Source: Telmatactis stephensoni (taxonomy: Eukaryota; Cnidaria; Anthozoa; Actiniaria; Isophelliidae). From it: 64,000 nt of DNA. The notes below the pieces were generated by a model, which searched no databases, had not been told where the DNA came from, and was given only the letters and a program-made list of their open reading frames with translations. Shown one piece after another: positions 33,009-45,696 of this stretch (positions are counted from its first letter, which is position 1; the number at the start of each line of letters is the position of its first letter). The DNA is taken from contig JALIZF010001795.1 of the NCBI GenBank assembly GCA_029948255.1, forward strand, positions 186,001 to 250,000, given 5' to 3'. Both the position numbers and the translations under genes were made by a program.

Positions 33009-34413
33009 GTGTTAACTGTAAATCTTAACAAAGGTAGTAGCAGGACTCTTGAAACTAAGAATATCATTACAAAAGGAGACTGGGACAACCATAGAAGAGA
33101 CCCAGACATTGCACCATTCTACTCTGTTAGGAATGAACTGTGCATCTCAGAAGATCTAATATTCAGACTAGAAAGAATAATACTCCCAGCCAAGCTACAG
33201 AGCAAGGTTATCACAATCGCACACGAATCAGGACACTTGGGGTCGACCAAGGCCAAGCAAATGGTAAGAGCCAAATACTGATTCCCGTGCGTGAACGCAA
33301 TGATAGAGCACACTGTCGGACAGTGCTATGAATGCAAAATCACAACGAGACAAACAAAAGAAGAACCCATAAAACCATCAGTGATTCCAGAGAAACCATG
33401 GGAAACAGTAGCTGCAGACTTTGGAGAACCGTATCCAGACGGTCGCTACAATCTTGTGGTGGTAGACAAACGAACCAAATACCCAGAGGTGGAAACGACA
33501 TACTCAACAGGATTCAAGCCCACCAAAGAGAAAATAAAGATGTTTGGACATTATGAAATACCGAAGAGACTTGAGTCAGTGGACCCCCATTTAATTCGAA
33601 GGAATTTGCTGACTTTGCAGAGGAAGTAAGTGTCACACCATTACACCCGAGAGCAAATGGCGAATCAGAAAGATTTATGCAACTATTGAACAAGATAGAA
33701 CAAATTGCCCACATCCAAGGCAAAGACAAAGCAGGAAGAAATTGCTATTCAAGAAATGTTGATGGCCTACAGAGACACACCACATCCAGCAACCGGTGTA
33801 TCACCATACCAAGCTATGACCAACAGACTAATACGCACTAAGCTAAATCACACTCCGCCAGTCAAGGAGAAATCAAGTTAGCAAGACAAGACCATCAATG
33901 AAAGAGATAAACGGTACAAAGCTAAGATGGACAAAAGGAAAGGGATCAAGGAACATTCATTTATCAAAGGTGTCTACGTGCTAGTGAAGCAAAGAAAGGT
34001 GAACAAATGGTCGACACCATATGATCCCATCCTTCTATATTGTTATCAAGATCAATGGATCAGCCGTTACTGCGAGACATATTCAAGATGGACGTGAATT
34101 AACAAGAGATGCAAGCTACTTCAAACTTGCAAATACCATTATGCAGAAAGACGGAGATGACTCTATGGAAGAGACAACTACAGACACGACAAACGATTGG
34201 AGAGAAGAGCTGCTAAAGAACACAGCAGAAGAACAGCAACAGAGCAAGACCACAGACAACCAAGATCTCCATGAGATGACACCACAAGCAAGGAAAGAGA
34301 AAAGATCAAACGACCAAGCAACAGAGAACCGACCAAGCCCCCAAGCAAGACCAGAGAGACCCAAAAGACAAAGACAAAGAACAGCATATTTGCAAGATTA
34401 TGTCCCAAGATAA
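33009..34413 (+). pseudogene. Ty3/Gypsy pol: integrase end, disrupted
   Basis: A Gypsy integrase block: a zinc-binding HHCC region (HESGHLG ... CYECK; one TGA at 33279 where a Trp is expected), then KPWETVAADFGEP with the first catalytic Asp, LVVVDKRTKYPEVE, and after a frameshift near 33580 the ANGESERFMQLL segment with the catalytic Glu. A small deletion seems to have removed the second Asp (SVDPH where S-D-N-G-P-P-F is usual). A further stop near 33880 precedes a variable, Gln/Glu-rich C-terminus ending at 34411-34413. The RT and gag parts are absent, so this is a 5'-truncated relic. Confidence 0.85.
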
Positions 34414-34528
34414 GAACATTATGTTAATGAACATTATAAATTTTTGTTGTTGTTGTTATAAGTTGAAACACATTTCATTTTGAAATCTCAAGATATATTT
34501 GCAACTACTAATCTGTAAGAAGAGGAGA

Positions 34529-34673
34529 TGTTATGACTGTATTTATGTAAATGTGATTAGTTACCAGTCCCCCCTACATACGGGACACATGCTTTGTTGT
34601 AGTAAAAGATGGCGGACACCAAAGACTTGTTGTTCAGTCTATGTTTATAAGACCTCAACTACCGGTCATAACA
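34529..34673 (+). repeat. Gypsy 3' LTR (145 bp)
   Basis: Begins TGTTATGAC and ends GTCATAACA, perfect 9-bp inverted ends with TG..CA. A purine-rich tract (AAGAAGAGGAGA) precedes it. It lies about 115 bp after the Gypsy stop codon. No 5' partner is in the window. Confidence 0.78.
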
Positions 34674-34696
34674 GTGATAATGATAATATCAGGACA

Positions 34697-37342
34697 ATGA
34701 GGAAAATGGATCATTTATATTTATTAGACTTTATAGAGTTACAGTTGAAATCCAAAGAGGATTTTAGTGCTGCATTGGATGTTGTCAAGGGAACAGGTTT
34801 AGCTGATTACTTGAAGAAGTTTATTGTACTACAGCCTGGGGATTGGCCATGCCAATTCTACTGTAGACAAAACATCTACAGCTGTTTGAAAACGTTTAAC
34901 ACATTTAACCCTTCCAGTTCTTCTCAACATAACACAAGCAATGAAATCCCACACAATGACCACTGGACATATTCTTATCCATCTTCAGTTGACACGCATC
35001 TAGTTAATGGCAATATCTCTTCTCAGCAACCAGTACTTGTCCATCATACCAACAATTGGCCCTCTTCATATTTCCTTAAATAGCAGAGAACACATTGTTA
35101 AAACTTTTCACCCTTTTTTCAAGTTTATCTATGAAAGCATATTTCCAAAAAGCAAACTAGCAGCCACCCCAAAGCCATGGCGGATAAGCCTGATTCTGGA
35201 GATTGTATATGGTGGATGGACATTGATAAGGATGACAGTATTAAGAAAATTTTCAAAATGCAAAAGCATAGAATATGCAACTCTATTTAATTTACTTGAT
35301 AATTATATTCCCCTGGTATTGTCCATTTACAGCATCTCATTCAAGCTAAACAATTTCACAGAATACTTTAAATCAACTACAACAAAGCCCCACTAGTTTG
35401 GATTAATATGTGTTCCCATTGGGGTAAATATGCCCCCAAACTATATGAGCTTTTGCAGAAAAACATTGCCATTTCTGATGAATATCCAGTGGGAAATATG
35501 CACAGTATTCTTCGAGCACAAACAAACCCATATGATACTGCTGAACAATTGAGGAAAAAGGCAAAGTCTGTACTTCAGTCAAAAGACAGGCAATCTAATT
35601 TCAGGTCTTTCTTTACAACATCCAGAAAGTTCTCATTTTCTCAAAATCAGCTCCAATTCCTTAAAGTAAAATGTGCTAAAATACTATCTTCTATGTTAAT
35701 GAAAATTGGACTCTCATCAGTATCAAATCCATTCTCATCTACATGCACAAATAGAAATTCCACTACCTACATCAATCTGCCAAATCTATGCAAATCTATA
35801 TCCCCTGGGATATCAAGGACAGGTGAAACCTGATCAAAACAAAACTTGTGATTTACCTGGGTGCAAAGCTCCAAAAGATGAAGAATGGATGATCTTCAAT
35901 GGATGTTTCCACTCATTCCACACAGTATGCCTTGATGGATCAACATTCTGTCCTTTGTGCAAGACCTTTCTGAAAGAAAAAATAAAAGAATTAGGGCAAA
36001 CTGCCAAAAACACTATCCTAAACCCAGCATCTGATATTGACACACAGCCTGACAATGAAGAGGACAGTGATGATGATACTAATGAAGAACCATCAAACCA
36101 AATAGATGATGATGGTGATGACATGCATTCTCAAGAGATAGAAGATGAAGAGTATAATGCAGTTGTACAAACCCTTAACCAAAGCATAAATAACATGCCT
36201 ACTCCTCTACAACCGTCCAATACACCACCTTCTAATAATGAGCAAACAGGAGTACATGGTAGTGCCAATATTCATGTGTCCAGACCCCCACACTGTACAA
36301 AATGTCACCATCCGGTCAAAGGCAATGCAATAATATTTTAACACAAAGTTATATTACTCTTTTTAAAATGCTGTCGTTTATTTTATGACCAGAAAGAAAA
36401 CCTATAACTACATTTAAACATTTGGGTGAAGTACTGCATACCTTTCATACACAGACACACTTGTACAGTATACATAAATTTTGATTTTTCTAATACAAAG
36501 TCGATTAATATTTCTCATATAATTACAATTAAGGTCATAAAAAGCAAAATTCTCAAACAAGCTGTGGATATTGCCCTAATGGTAGATGCACATCCAACAA
36601 TAACCCTTTAAGTTGTACCTCTACATATCACAGAAGCCAATTACCATCACAAGCACCTCAAGCTGCACCCCCAGCACCATCATCCACACAAGTCCCTCAA
36701 TTATTTGGAACACAAAGTACAGTAACAGTTACTGAAATTAATCATTCTAACGTCACTGAGTGGATATTGCCAAGTACATTGCAGCAAGCAAATATTGCCG
36801 GACGGCAAGGTAGCAATGCTTGGACAGTTATTTCTATTTTAAGTGGACAGCACTTTCTTCAGGGTATTCTTCCCATACTGGTGCTTGCTTCAGAACTAAG
36901 CAAAACACTTCCTATTTATTGCCAGATAATCCACTAGGGAAATCAAATCTATGATTCTCTTAACTTGCCCGCCCAACAACCAAATTTACAGGTCAGAGAA
37001 GTTTTAACAAAAACTACCACCTTCCAGAACTTACAACTTACTACTGACATTGGATTTTTTTACACTGCTGATCTACTACATTTCTTAGAACAACTAATTC
37101 TCCAACAGTACATGGATCTGTTCTGTGTCTTAATTGTACCCCCTGATAAATCTTTAATGCTGTGCTTCAACCAAACAAAGATCTGCGTTTTTTATAGTCA
37201 CGCTCACAGATTACAGGGAGTTGTCATAGCTACAGGAAGGATTGACTGCATTCAGGATTTTGTGTATTTGGAAATGATGGTTTTTAGAGACTGGGATGCA
37301 CACTTGCATGGTTGCAATATGGCAGTACTGAAAAGGCATTAA
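34697..37342 (+). pseudogene. Composite gene: DUF6589-like + RING-like finger + papain-like protease
   Basis: Order along the DNA: (1) 34697-34890, an N-terminal block with VLQPGDWPCQFYCRQ. (2) 35040-35700, a helical block with GPLHISLNSREHIVKTFHPF, KPWRISLILEIVYGGWTLI and MHSILRAQTNPYDTAEQLRK, similar in style to DUF6589. (3) 35840-36000, a Cys/His cluster CDLPGCKA...GCFHSFHTVCLDG..FCPLCKTF, a RING-like finger, then an acidic linker. (4) 36540-36600, CGYCPNGRC. (5) 36770-37342, WILPSTLQQANI, GRQGSNAWTVISIL, DIGFFYTADLLHFLEQLI, CVLIVPPDKSLMLC, FYSHAHRLQG, which I compare with papain-like/tegument-type cysteine proteases. At least three frameshifts and a TAG at 36935 disable it. The putative catalytic Cys position (SNAC in relatives, as I recall) is Trp. 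Confidence 0.5.
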
Positions 37343-39140
37343 GTGCAGTAAAATAAACTGAAACATTTAACAGTTCTAGAATAAGTCTAAAGCATAATGA
37401 TGTTTTATTTTTTTTATTTTAATTCAATATTTTAACAGGAGCATCTAATTTAGCTGTAGCTATACAAGAATCCTCTTCAATAGCCTTTCATGTTCTGATT
37501 TGAAATTCCCTAGAGAATACAAACACTACAGTCAATGAACAATAGATACTCGAAAAAAGGATTGTGGTATATAGAGGTTTGAAATTATGGTTCAGGCTTA
37601 ATACCATTTTAAATTATTTGTGTTCTTTCAAGCTACATGTCCAGGTTATGCAGAATTTGTAAACCACAATGGTTCTGCTGAATAATAAGCTTAAAACATA
37701 TTTAAGCGGGAAAATTATTGGCAAACATGGAATGCCAAACTATGACCTATGTAATGCCAAACAGTTGAGACTAAAACTTGGAATTGTAAAATACTAGTGA
37801 AAAACACAATAGGCTAATTTTGGAGCCTTCTTCAAAATATCAATTCACCCCACCCATTGGGGGTTAGTAGCTAGGTTAAGCTCATGGTGCCTAGTTGTTC
37901 TTGTTCCAATATAAATTTTTATCCACTATCCCACCCTTATGGTGGGCGGAGAGGTTTATTTTCAGCTCATAGTTGTTCATTAAACTTCTCCTCTTGGCCA
38001 AACAAAAATAATGTGTCCTGTTTCTTTGTATATATGCATTAGTATGATTCAGTGATTATATGATATGGGGAATTTATTTATTTTATATTATAAAAATGTT
38101 TGTTTCTTTTGTACTTACACTGCTGAATTGGCCTTTAAAGTCGTTCCAGGACCTTGCTGTCAAATATAGTCCCTATTATGGATAGTATTTTGCCAAAGTG
38201 ATTAGTTTCTCATGGTCTAAGTTAATCTACATTAAAACTCACAGACTTGCATGTTGGTTTATGTCACAAGAGCTCACTTGCAAAGCCACACAATGCACAA
38301 TGTTTAAACTCTTTACAATGAGCGCACGCAATTTATTAAAAGACGGAACTATTTTCAGTCAATTCTACAATGTCTAAGCTTTAAAGTGATGATAAACACA
38401 ATTCTGGGCGATAGTAGGACGATTTTAGCACTCAATAAAATCCCAACAAAGACAGCCATGTTCAATGATTTTCGTTCATTTGCAGCACATTTGACGCAAG
38501 ATTTCTTTTGGAATAAAACGCCACAACATATATTATTGATCACAAATGCTAGTCAAATGTGTGTAGGGTTGATTTTCTTTTCGACTCGTTCAAATGGATG
38601 TCTTGAATCATGGGATCATCGAGTCAAGAACCCACACTGGAACCTGTTCTAAACAAAATGGTGCCAATTCTCAAAGATATTCTGCTTACAATGCGCGTAC
38701 GCAACAGAATGCCCGTATGCTGCCTATATGTATTCCACTATAAGCCCTTTCAAGAAAATGTTGCATCATGGGTAATCAGGATAAACAAAATCCAAGATGG
38801 CGGAGATATGAGTCTGAAAGCAGGTAATGCTAAAATGAACTATTTATTCTCTAGAATTGCTGCTTTTTAATAAATGTTATTTTTCCGCTGAATACACAAT
38901 TGACTTTTTAGAACAATCTAAGAGGCAATTTGTTGTTGAACTCTTACTGAAAATTCGAACTCTGTCCACGATACATGAAGATGGTTGCAATTTTAGGTTG
39001 TTGTTTCAAACCAGTAGGGTGGCGAAAACAGGTTAAATAGGTTTTTTCACATTTTTATGTAAAGTCAATTGACCGAGACTTTTCATTATGATATATATTT
39101 TATTTTTCTAAATGTAATTTTCTCTTTCTCTTAGTTCAAT
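37343..39140. other. Spacer upstream of THAP remnant
   Basis: AT-rich to 38300. Around 38386-38870 there are open frames without domains; a short ATG..GTAATG segment at 38808 could be a first exon of the THAP gene, but this is weak. No repeat is clear. Confidence 0.3.
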
Positions 39141-39149
39141 GAAAAAACC

Positions 39150-39995
39150 ATGCCACATTATAGATGTTGTGTAGGACCATGCAATAATGTCAGCTGGTAT
39201 CCAGATAAAATGATAAAGAGAGGTCATGTACAAGGAGAATTATCCTTCCATTATATTACAAAGGACACTGTTAAAAGAAAAAATCTAGGAGGATAACATT
39301 GGCAAAGGACGTAAACATTTTAAGGCATCAGATCACCTTGTTGTTTGCTCTAACCACTTTGAATTTGGGAAGCCCACTTTTCAGTCACCAAAACCTACAC
39401 CCACCCACCCATACAAAGAAGAAAGATTGAGAGGAAATTTTCCAATCAGAAGGAGACTCCTAGTGAAGAAACTCCTGGTACAGATTTCACTCCTTTGGCT
39501 GAAGACCCATCAAGAAGAATATCTGGACCCTGTATAGCATTTGAACAGCTTACTCGTGATTCTGATGTAAAGCTTTTCACTGGCCTTCCCAATGCACAAA
39601 CTATGCTAACCTGTTTTCATTACTTCAACCCCATGCAATAAATATGACATACTGGAGAGGAAGAAAGCAGACCAAGATTAAAAACAATATCAAAGAAGCA
39701 GAACATGGTAATCATAAAGTATTGCTTGAGGAAGAACTGTTTATGGTCCTACAGAGTTTAACACTAGGACTCATTGTTGAATACTTAGCACGTGTTTTTA
39801 AAATTAGTGCTTCAAATGTAAGTTCAATCATTTTTACATGTCTTATGGCCATTAAACTTAAATTTTAATTCCTTGGCTAGACAGAGTGCAAGTAAAGAGA
39901 AATCTACCAGATGTCTTTAGAAAGTCATACAACAAGTGTCGAGTTATTCTAGACTGTACAGAGATTTTTATTGAAACTCCATCAAGTTCCATCCA
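39150..39995 (+). pseudogene. THAP-domain DDE transposase (IS4EU/ISL2EU-like), truncated
   Basis: Starts MPHYRCCVGPCNN (the first Cys pair of a THAP zinc finger). It shifts frame near 39290 and continues with KHFKASDHLVVCSNHFEFGK, the C..H end of the finger. Later come FTGLPNAQTMLTCF, a helix-turn-helix block (LGLIVEYLARVFKISASNVS) and CRVILDCTEIFIETPSS, where the Asp is the first catalytic residue of a DDE_Tnp_4-type nuclease. THAP + HTH + DDE_Tnp_4 is the layout of IS4EU/ISL2EU-group transposases. Several frameshifts and stops are present, and homology ends abruptly at about 39995, where BEL-2 starts. Confidence 0.75.
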
Positions 39996-40019
39996 TCGTG
40001 TTCAAGCTAAAGCCGCAAT

Positions 40020-41517
40020 GCAGCAGCCAAAAAAAGAGCACAAATATGCGAAAAGATAATGCAAGTTGAACGGCAATCAGAAAAAAGTATAGAGGATCTC
40101 GAAAAAAAATTGAAAGAACAACAAGACGCCTTGACAAAGATCAAAAAAAGAAGAGGAAAAACTCCTTCAAAAATTACATCTCGATGAAGAAGTTGAAGTC
40201 GCTAGAGCCCGGCTAGCAGCCATCAAAGAAGAACCCTTTTTTGAAGAAGAAAACGACAGTTTTAAGCCCTTTGAGCTTCCTAAACTAGATTCTAAACAAA
40301 GAGTTTTAAATTTTCTGAATGCCCAGCAAGGTCAAGATGAAAACGAGGAAGCCATTCGAATGTCACCTAGCAACGAGAAAACACAGGAAGCCCAGAGGAA
40401 CACCTGTCGAGGTAGTCAATCATAAGAAAGAAAAACTGTGGAATCATATATACAGTTCATGGCAAGAAGAGAAATTATTGCAAATAAACTTGATAAATTC
40501 AACGATGCCCAACAAAACTTCAGAACATGGAAAGCATCTTTCAAGAATATGATCAAAGACGTCAATGTGTCAGCTAGTGAGGAGTTATCTCTGATGGTCG
40601 AGTACAGCACAGGACACTCTAAGAAACTTGTTCAGAGTCTACGCAATGTCTACATAGAGAATCCAGAAGACGGGGTAAAGGAGACATGGAAGAGGCTGTG
40701 TGAGCAATTTGGATCAGATGCTGTTATCACAAAAGTCCATATGGATAAGCTGAGTGCGTTCCCCAAGATTGGATGCAAAGACAATAAAAAGCTGCAAGAC
40801 CTTGGAGATCTACTTCTCGAACTGGAGTGTGCCAAAAATGCAGGATGATTTAAAGGCCTCAGAGTACTTGATGAGCCTGCATATCTACGACCAATAAATT
40901 GCCCGATGACTTGCAGAATAGATGGCAACAACATGCATATCGCTTTAAGGTTGAAAACAAGGTAGACTACCCACCCTTCTCTACGCCAGCTGAATTTGTA
41001 CAAGAAATTGCAAGAGAGAGGAATGACCCGTACCTAATGCTGGAAAAGCCTGAAAGACCGAAACCAGCAATCAAGCCAATCAACAGCTTCACTACTGCAA
41101 GACAAGGCTTCACCTCCATGAAGACCAGTCTATCCAGGGACTCACCGGAGGAGCCCAAGAGATGGTGTTTCCTGCAGGAAACACAAGAAACCACAACCAT
41201 TAACAAAATGCCATTTATTCCGCTTGAAATCATTAGAAGAACGAAGAAATTTCTTGAAGCAAGAAAAAGTGTGTTTACGATGTGCTTCCACACATAACCA
41301 CATTGCAAAGAACTGCAGTGAGACTATTTACTGTGACGAATGCCAAAACGATGCGCACATTACAGCCTTACACCCCCGGTCAACTGAGACCCAGTCAAAC
41401 ACACAGAGTCAGGAAAGAAATAGTACAGAGTCTAAAAAGACAGAAGATGAGAGTCTAGAACCATACAGCATCAAATCTACCTGTACCGAAGTCTGCGGAA
41501 ACATCAAAGGAATGTGA
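40020..41517 (+). pseudogene. BEL-2 gag, disrupted
   Basis: Opens with a charged helical N-terminus (EEVEVARARLAAIKEE near 40180), then the capsid-like region (40438-40848: QQNFRTWKASFKNMIK, VHMDKLSAFPKIG). A frameshift near 40850 leads into ARKSVFTMCF and, in another frame, VCLRCASTHNHIAKNC and YCDECQN, the zinc-knuckle part (41270-41350). It is broken in several places. The capsid motif pattern resembles that of BEL-3. Confidence 0.75.
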
Positions 41518-41544
41518 TCTTGTTGCAAAATTTGCCCAGCTTAT

Positions 41545-44500
41545 GTGTACAACTCAAGTCATCCAGAAAAGAAGACCAAAGTGTATGTGCTGATAGACGA
41601 CCAGAGCAACCACTCGTTGGCTAAAGCAAAGCTCTTTGATGAACTGGGAGAGAATGGGGAAGCTACTTCTTATACATTAACAACATGCACAGGAGTAAGT
41701 CAAAAGAAAGGGAGACGGGCTAGAGGACTTATCCTTGAGTCTTTAGACGGCAGCATAAAGCACAGTCTTCCAACGATAACAGAATGTGATGCAATACCTG
41801 ACAGCAAAGACGAAATACCTATACCTGAAGTAGCTTTAGCTTATTCTCACCTCCATGAAATTGCAGACAAGATTCCAGCATTGGATGTAAAGGCAGAAGT
41901 CCTCATGCTTATTGGAAGAGATGTACCTCCCCTCCACAAGGTGCATGAGTCAAGAAATGGCCCAAGAAACGCGCCATGGGCCTAACGACTTGACCTGGGT
42001 TGGGTCATTATTGGAAACACGTGCTTGGATGGTGCTCACGAGCCGGCTGATATCTCTTCGTGCGCAATGAACGTGCTGTACAATGGACGTCCATCATATT
42101 TGCAGCCTTGTCCAAATCGATTCCATGTCAAGCTCAACTTGACTTCTCATTCAGTTGCAGAAACGGATGGTAATCAAGAAAAAGGAGTCTTCATCAACGG
42201 AAACTTTGCAGATAGATTCGGATCAAAAGTGTTCACGACCACCAAAGATGATAACAAGGTTGGATTGTCTGTTGAAGATAGAAGATTTATCGACATCATG
42301 GAGCAAAGCATGGTGAGAAGTCAATCAGGTAACTTCCAAACAATCGAGAGCTTGCTATGAAGAGACTCAAATCCACACTGAAGAATCTCGACAGAAAGCT
42401 GCAAATGAAAGAACACTATTTTACCTTCATGCAGAATCTTGTTGATAATGGCCATGCAGAAGCCATCCCACTAGATGAAGTTGTTACTGACAAGCCCTGC
42501 TGGTATTTGTCACATTTTGGGGTGTATCACCCACAGAAGCCCAATAAAGTTCGTGTAGTATATGATGCAGCAACCGACTGTTATGGAATCTCCCTGAACA
42601 GCCTTCTTCTCTCTGGACCACACCTCACTAACAATCTTCTGGGAATGTTGCTCCGCTTCCGAGAGAACCCTATGTTCTATTCATTTTTTCTTTCAAGAAC
42701 ACCACAGAGATTAGCTGAGGTTCCTATGGCTTCGAGATAACAACCCTGACGGTGAGATTGTGGAATATAGAATGAAAGTACACATATTTGGCAGCACCTT
42801 GTCACCTGCAATTGCCACTTATGGTCTACGTAAGACAGCCGAAGTTGAAGAAGCTAAGTTTGGTACAGATGCTGCAAACATGGTGAACAGAAACTTCTAT
42901 GTCGATGATGCACTCAAATCTGTCCCCACAGAAGAAGAAGCAGTTGATCTTCTGCAGCGAACACAAGCAATGCTTGCTACTTCAAAGTTGTGTCTTTACA
43001 AGATAGCCTCCAACAGCCCAAAGGTTATGGAAGCCTTCCCAAGCGAGGATCAAGTAACAGACCTTCGCAACTTAGACTTCAGCAAAGACACCGTTCCTGT
43101 CCAGAGATCACTTGGTGTATCCCGGGATCTTAAGGATGACACCTTCAAGTTCAGATGATAAACCTTTTACCAGACGGGGAGTATTATCAACTGTAAACAG
43201 CCTGTATGATCCCCTGGGCCTTGTTGCACCAGTTGCTATCAAAGGTAAAGCACTCTTGAGGGACATGACATCCAGTTTACAGCCAAAAGATTGGGATGAC
43301 CCACTCCCAGAAGAACACAAGAAGGCCTGGGAGGAGTGGCACGCATCTCTTGAAGCCCTGACAGACCTCAAGGTACCACGGCCTTACTCAACAAACGCTT
43401 TAAACTCAGCAGTGCGAAAAGAGATTCACACCTTCGGCGATGCATCTAGTGAAGCAATTGCAGCTGTCTCATATCTAAGGGTGGTGTGGCCTGATGGTCA
43501 GATAGACGTATCATTCATCCTGGGTAAGGCAAAACTAGCTCCAGTGACAGCAACGACAATCCCTCACCTTGAGTTGTGTGCATCAGTATTGGCAACAGAG
43601 CTAACTATGTTCATCACAGATGAAATGGAAGTACATCCAGACAGCATCACTTATTACACAGACAGTCGAGTCGTTCTCGGCTACATCAAAAATGAAACAC
43701 GTCGATTCTATGTGTATGTAAGTAACTGAATCGAGCAGATTAGAAAGGCTTCAGGTCCCCAACAATGGCAGTACGTGCCTACAGACCTCAACCCAGCTGA
43801 TGTAGCCACAAGATCAGTGGATGCAAGCAGTCTCCCTAACACTTCATGGCATCATGGCCCTACATTCCTGTACAAGCAAGACTCATTAGCTGTCTTTGAA
43901 CAGGACGACTTGACAACACCAGAAGTTACACAGGATGATCCTGAAGTTCGACCTGATGTAAAGACACTAGCTACAGCTGTACAAGAACAAGAGTGCCTTG
44001 TCACAGACAGATTCTCAAGATTCTCAGAGTGGCCATCATTGGTATGTGCGATATCAAAGCTTGTAGTTATTGCAAGGCTCAATCACAAAGCACCTGGTGC
44101 TAAGATGAATGGAGATATCACAAAAAGAGAAGCAGCGAAAAGAGCAGAGATGATAATTACGAAGAACATACAACACGATGCTTACGGCGAGGAGTTGAAA
44201 TGCCTACGAAATGGCAAGGCACTACCAAAGAACAGCCCTCTTGCCAAACTCAACCCTATGATCAATGAAGATGGTTTACTGGAAGTGGGTGGTCGCCTGG
44301 ACCAAGCAGAAATCCCCAACAAGGAATGTCACCCTGTTATTCTTCCAAGTTCCCACCATACAACAGAACTACTAGTGAAGCACCTTCACAGCAAAGTACA
44401 GCATCAAGGTCGCCATTTCACTCTTGGCATGATTAGAAGCAGTGGCTTTTGGATCGTTGGAGCTTGACGACTAGTGAACAGAATTATCAGTAAATGCGTC

Positions 44501-45514
44501 AAGTGTAAGAAACTGCGAGGTCCACAGCAGCAGCAGCTGATGGCCAACCTGCCTAAGGAACGATTGGTTCCATCACCTCCATTCACATATGTTGGTATCG
44601 TATTTTGGACCATGGGAAGTAGTTGCACGTCGTACAAGAGGCGGACTAGCTCACAGTAAGCGATGGGCCGTCACCTTCACCTGTTTTACTACCAGGGCCA
44701 TCCACATCGAAGTGATTGAATCAATGGATACTTCAAGCTTCATCAACGCTTTGAGAAGGTTCCTGGCTCTACGAGGACCAGTAATGCAGATACGCTCAGA
44801 CTGTGGCAGCAATTTTGTTGGAGCACACAATGAATTTCAAAAAGAAGTCCAACAGATCGATACCAAAGAAGTAGAAAGCTACTTAACTCAAGAGAACTGT
44901 GAGTGGGTTTTTAACCCACCACATACATCGCATGCAGGTGGTGTATGGGAGCGCATGATTGGTGTAGTTAGAAGAGTTCTTGACTCTGTTCTGAGCTCCT
45001 TAGCAACGAAAAATCTTACTCATGAAGTTTTGACAACGCCAATGGCAGAAGTCAGTGCTATTGTTAATGGAAGACCCCTCGTACCTTTTTCCAGTGACCC
45101 CACATCACCAGAAGTTCTTACGCCTTCCACCATCTTGACAATGAAGCCACGAACGCTAAAAGCCCCTGTTGGTAACTACGACAGCACAGATCTTACAGGA
45201 AAGCAATGGCGTAACAGTTAGCCAATCAATTCTGGTCAAAGTGGAAGAAAGAGTACCTCCCATTGTTGCAGGCAAGAAAGAAGTGGTATCGCGAGTCACC
45301 AAACCTGAAAGTAGGTGACCTAATATTGTTACGCAACAAAGTGGCCCCACGAAATTGTTGGCCACAGGCTAGAATCACCCAGACTATCCAAAGTACGGAT
45401 GGAAAAGTTAAGAAAGTAAAGTTGTTAACTACAACAGATGGTGTCAGAAGAAGCTACTTCAGACCAGTGACGGAAGCAGTGCTGATCCTTGAGAAAAAGG
45501 AACTTGAAGTATGA
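41545..45514 (+). pseudogene. BEL-2 pol, disrupted; two catalytic Asp lost
   Basis: The protease motif is LIDDQSNHSLAKAK (41593). After a stop at 41983 the reading continues to an RT with KVRVVYDAATDCYG and, near 42672-42690, a gap: the segment that should hold RT motif A (the ADIE..F type) is missing. YVDD is present (NFYVDDALKSV, 42896). RNase H has HTFGDASSEA, PHLELCAS and YTDSRVVLGY (43425-43690). Integrase keeps an HHCC region and the second D (RSDCGSNFVG) and E (GGVWERMI), but at about 44597 a small deletion (GTATCGTATTTTGG) removes the first Asp codon and shifts the frame. Further stops and frameshifts occur near 42750, 43158, 43729, 44465 and 45220. Confidence 0.85.
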
Positions 45515-45696
45515 AAAGAGACACTCACTGAGACATTGTTTAAGAGATTTGAAAAGAGACACTGTTTAGACATTGTTTTAGAGATATTGTTTAAGACACT
45601 GTTGAACAAGAACATTTGCCACCTTAGGCAATTTATCATAATTTTTTAGGAATTGTGATATGTTAGTGGTACAATATTAATGTACCAGGCAAGGAG

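Noticed and set aside
38355..38870. Overlapping frames before the THAP remnant
   Set aside because: Frames on both strands overlap and none has a recognisable motif.
40967..41308. 113-residue minus-strand frame in BEL-2
   Set aside because: Shadow of the gag coding region on the other strand.
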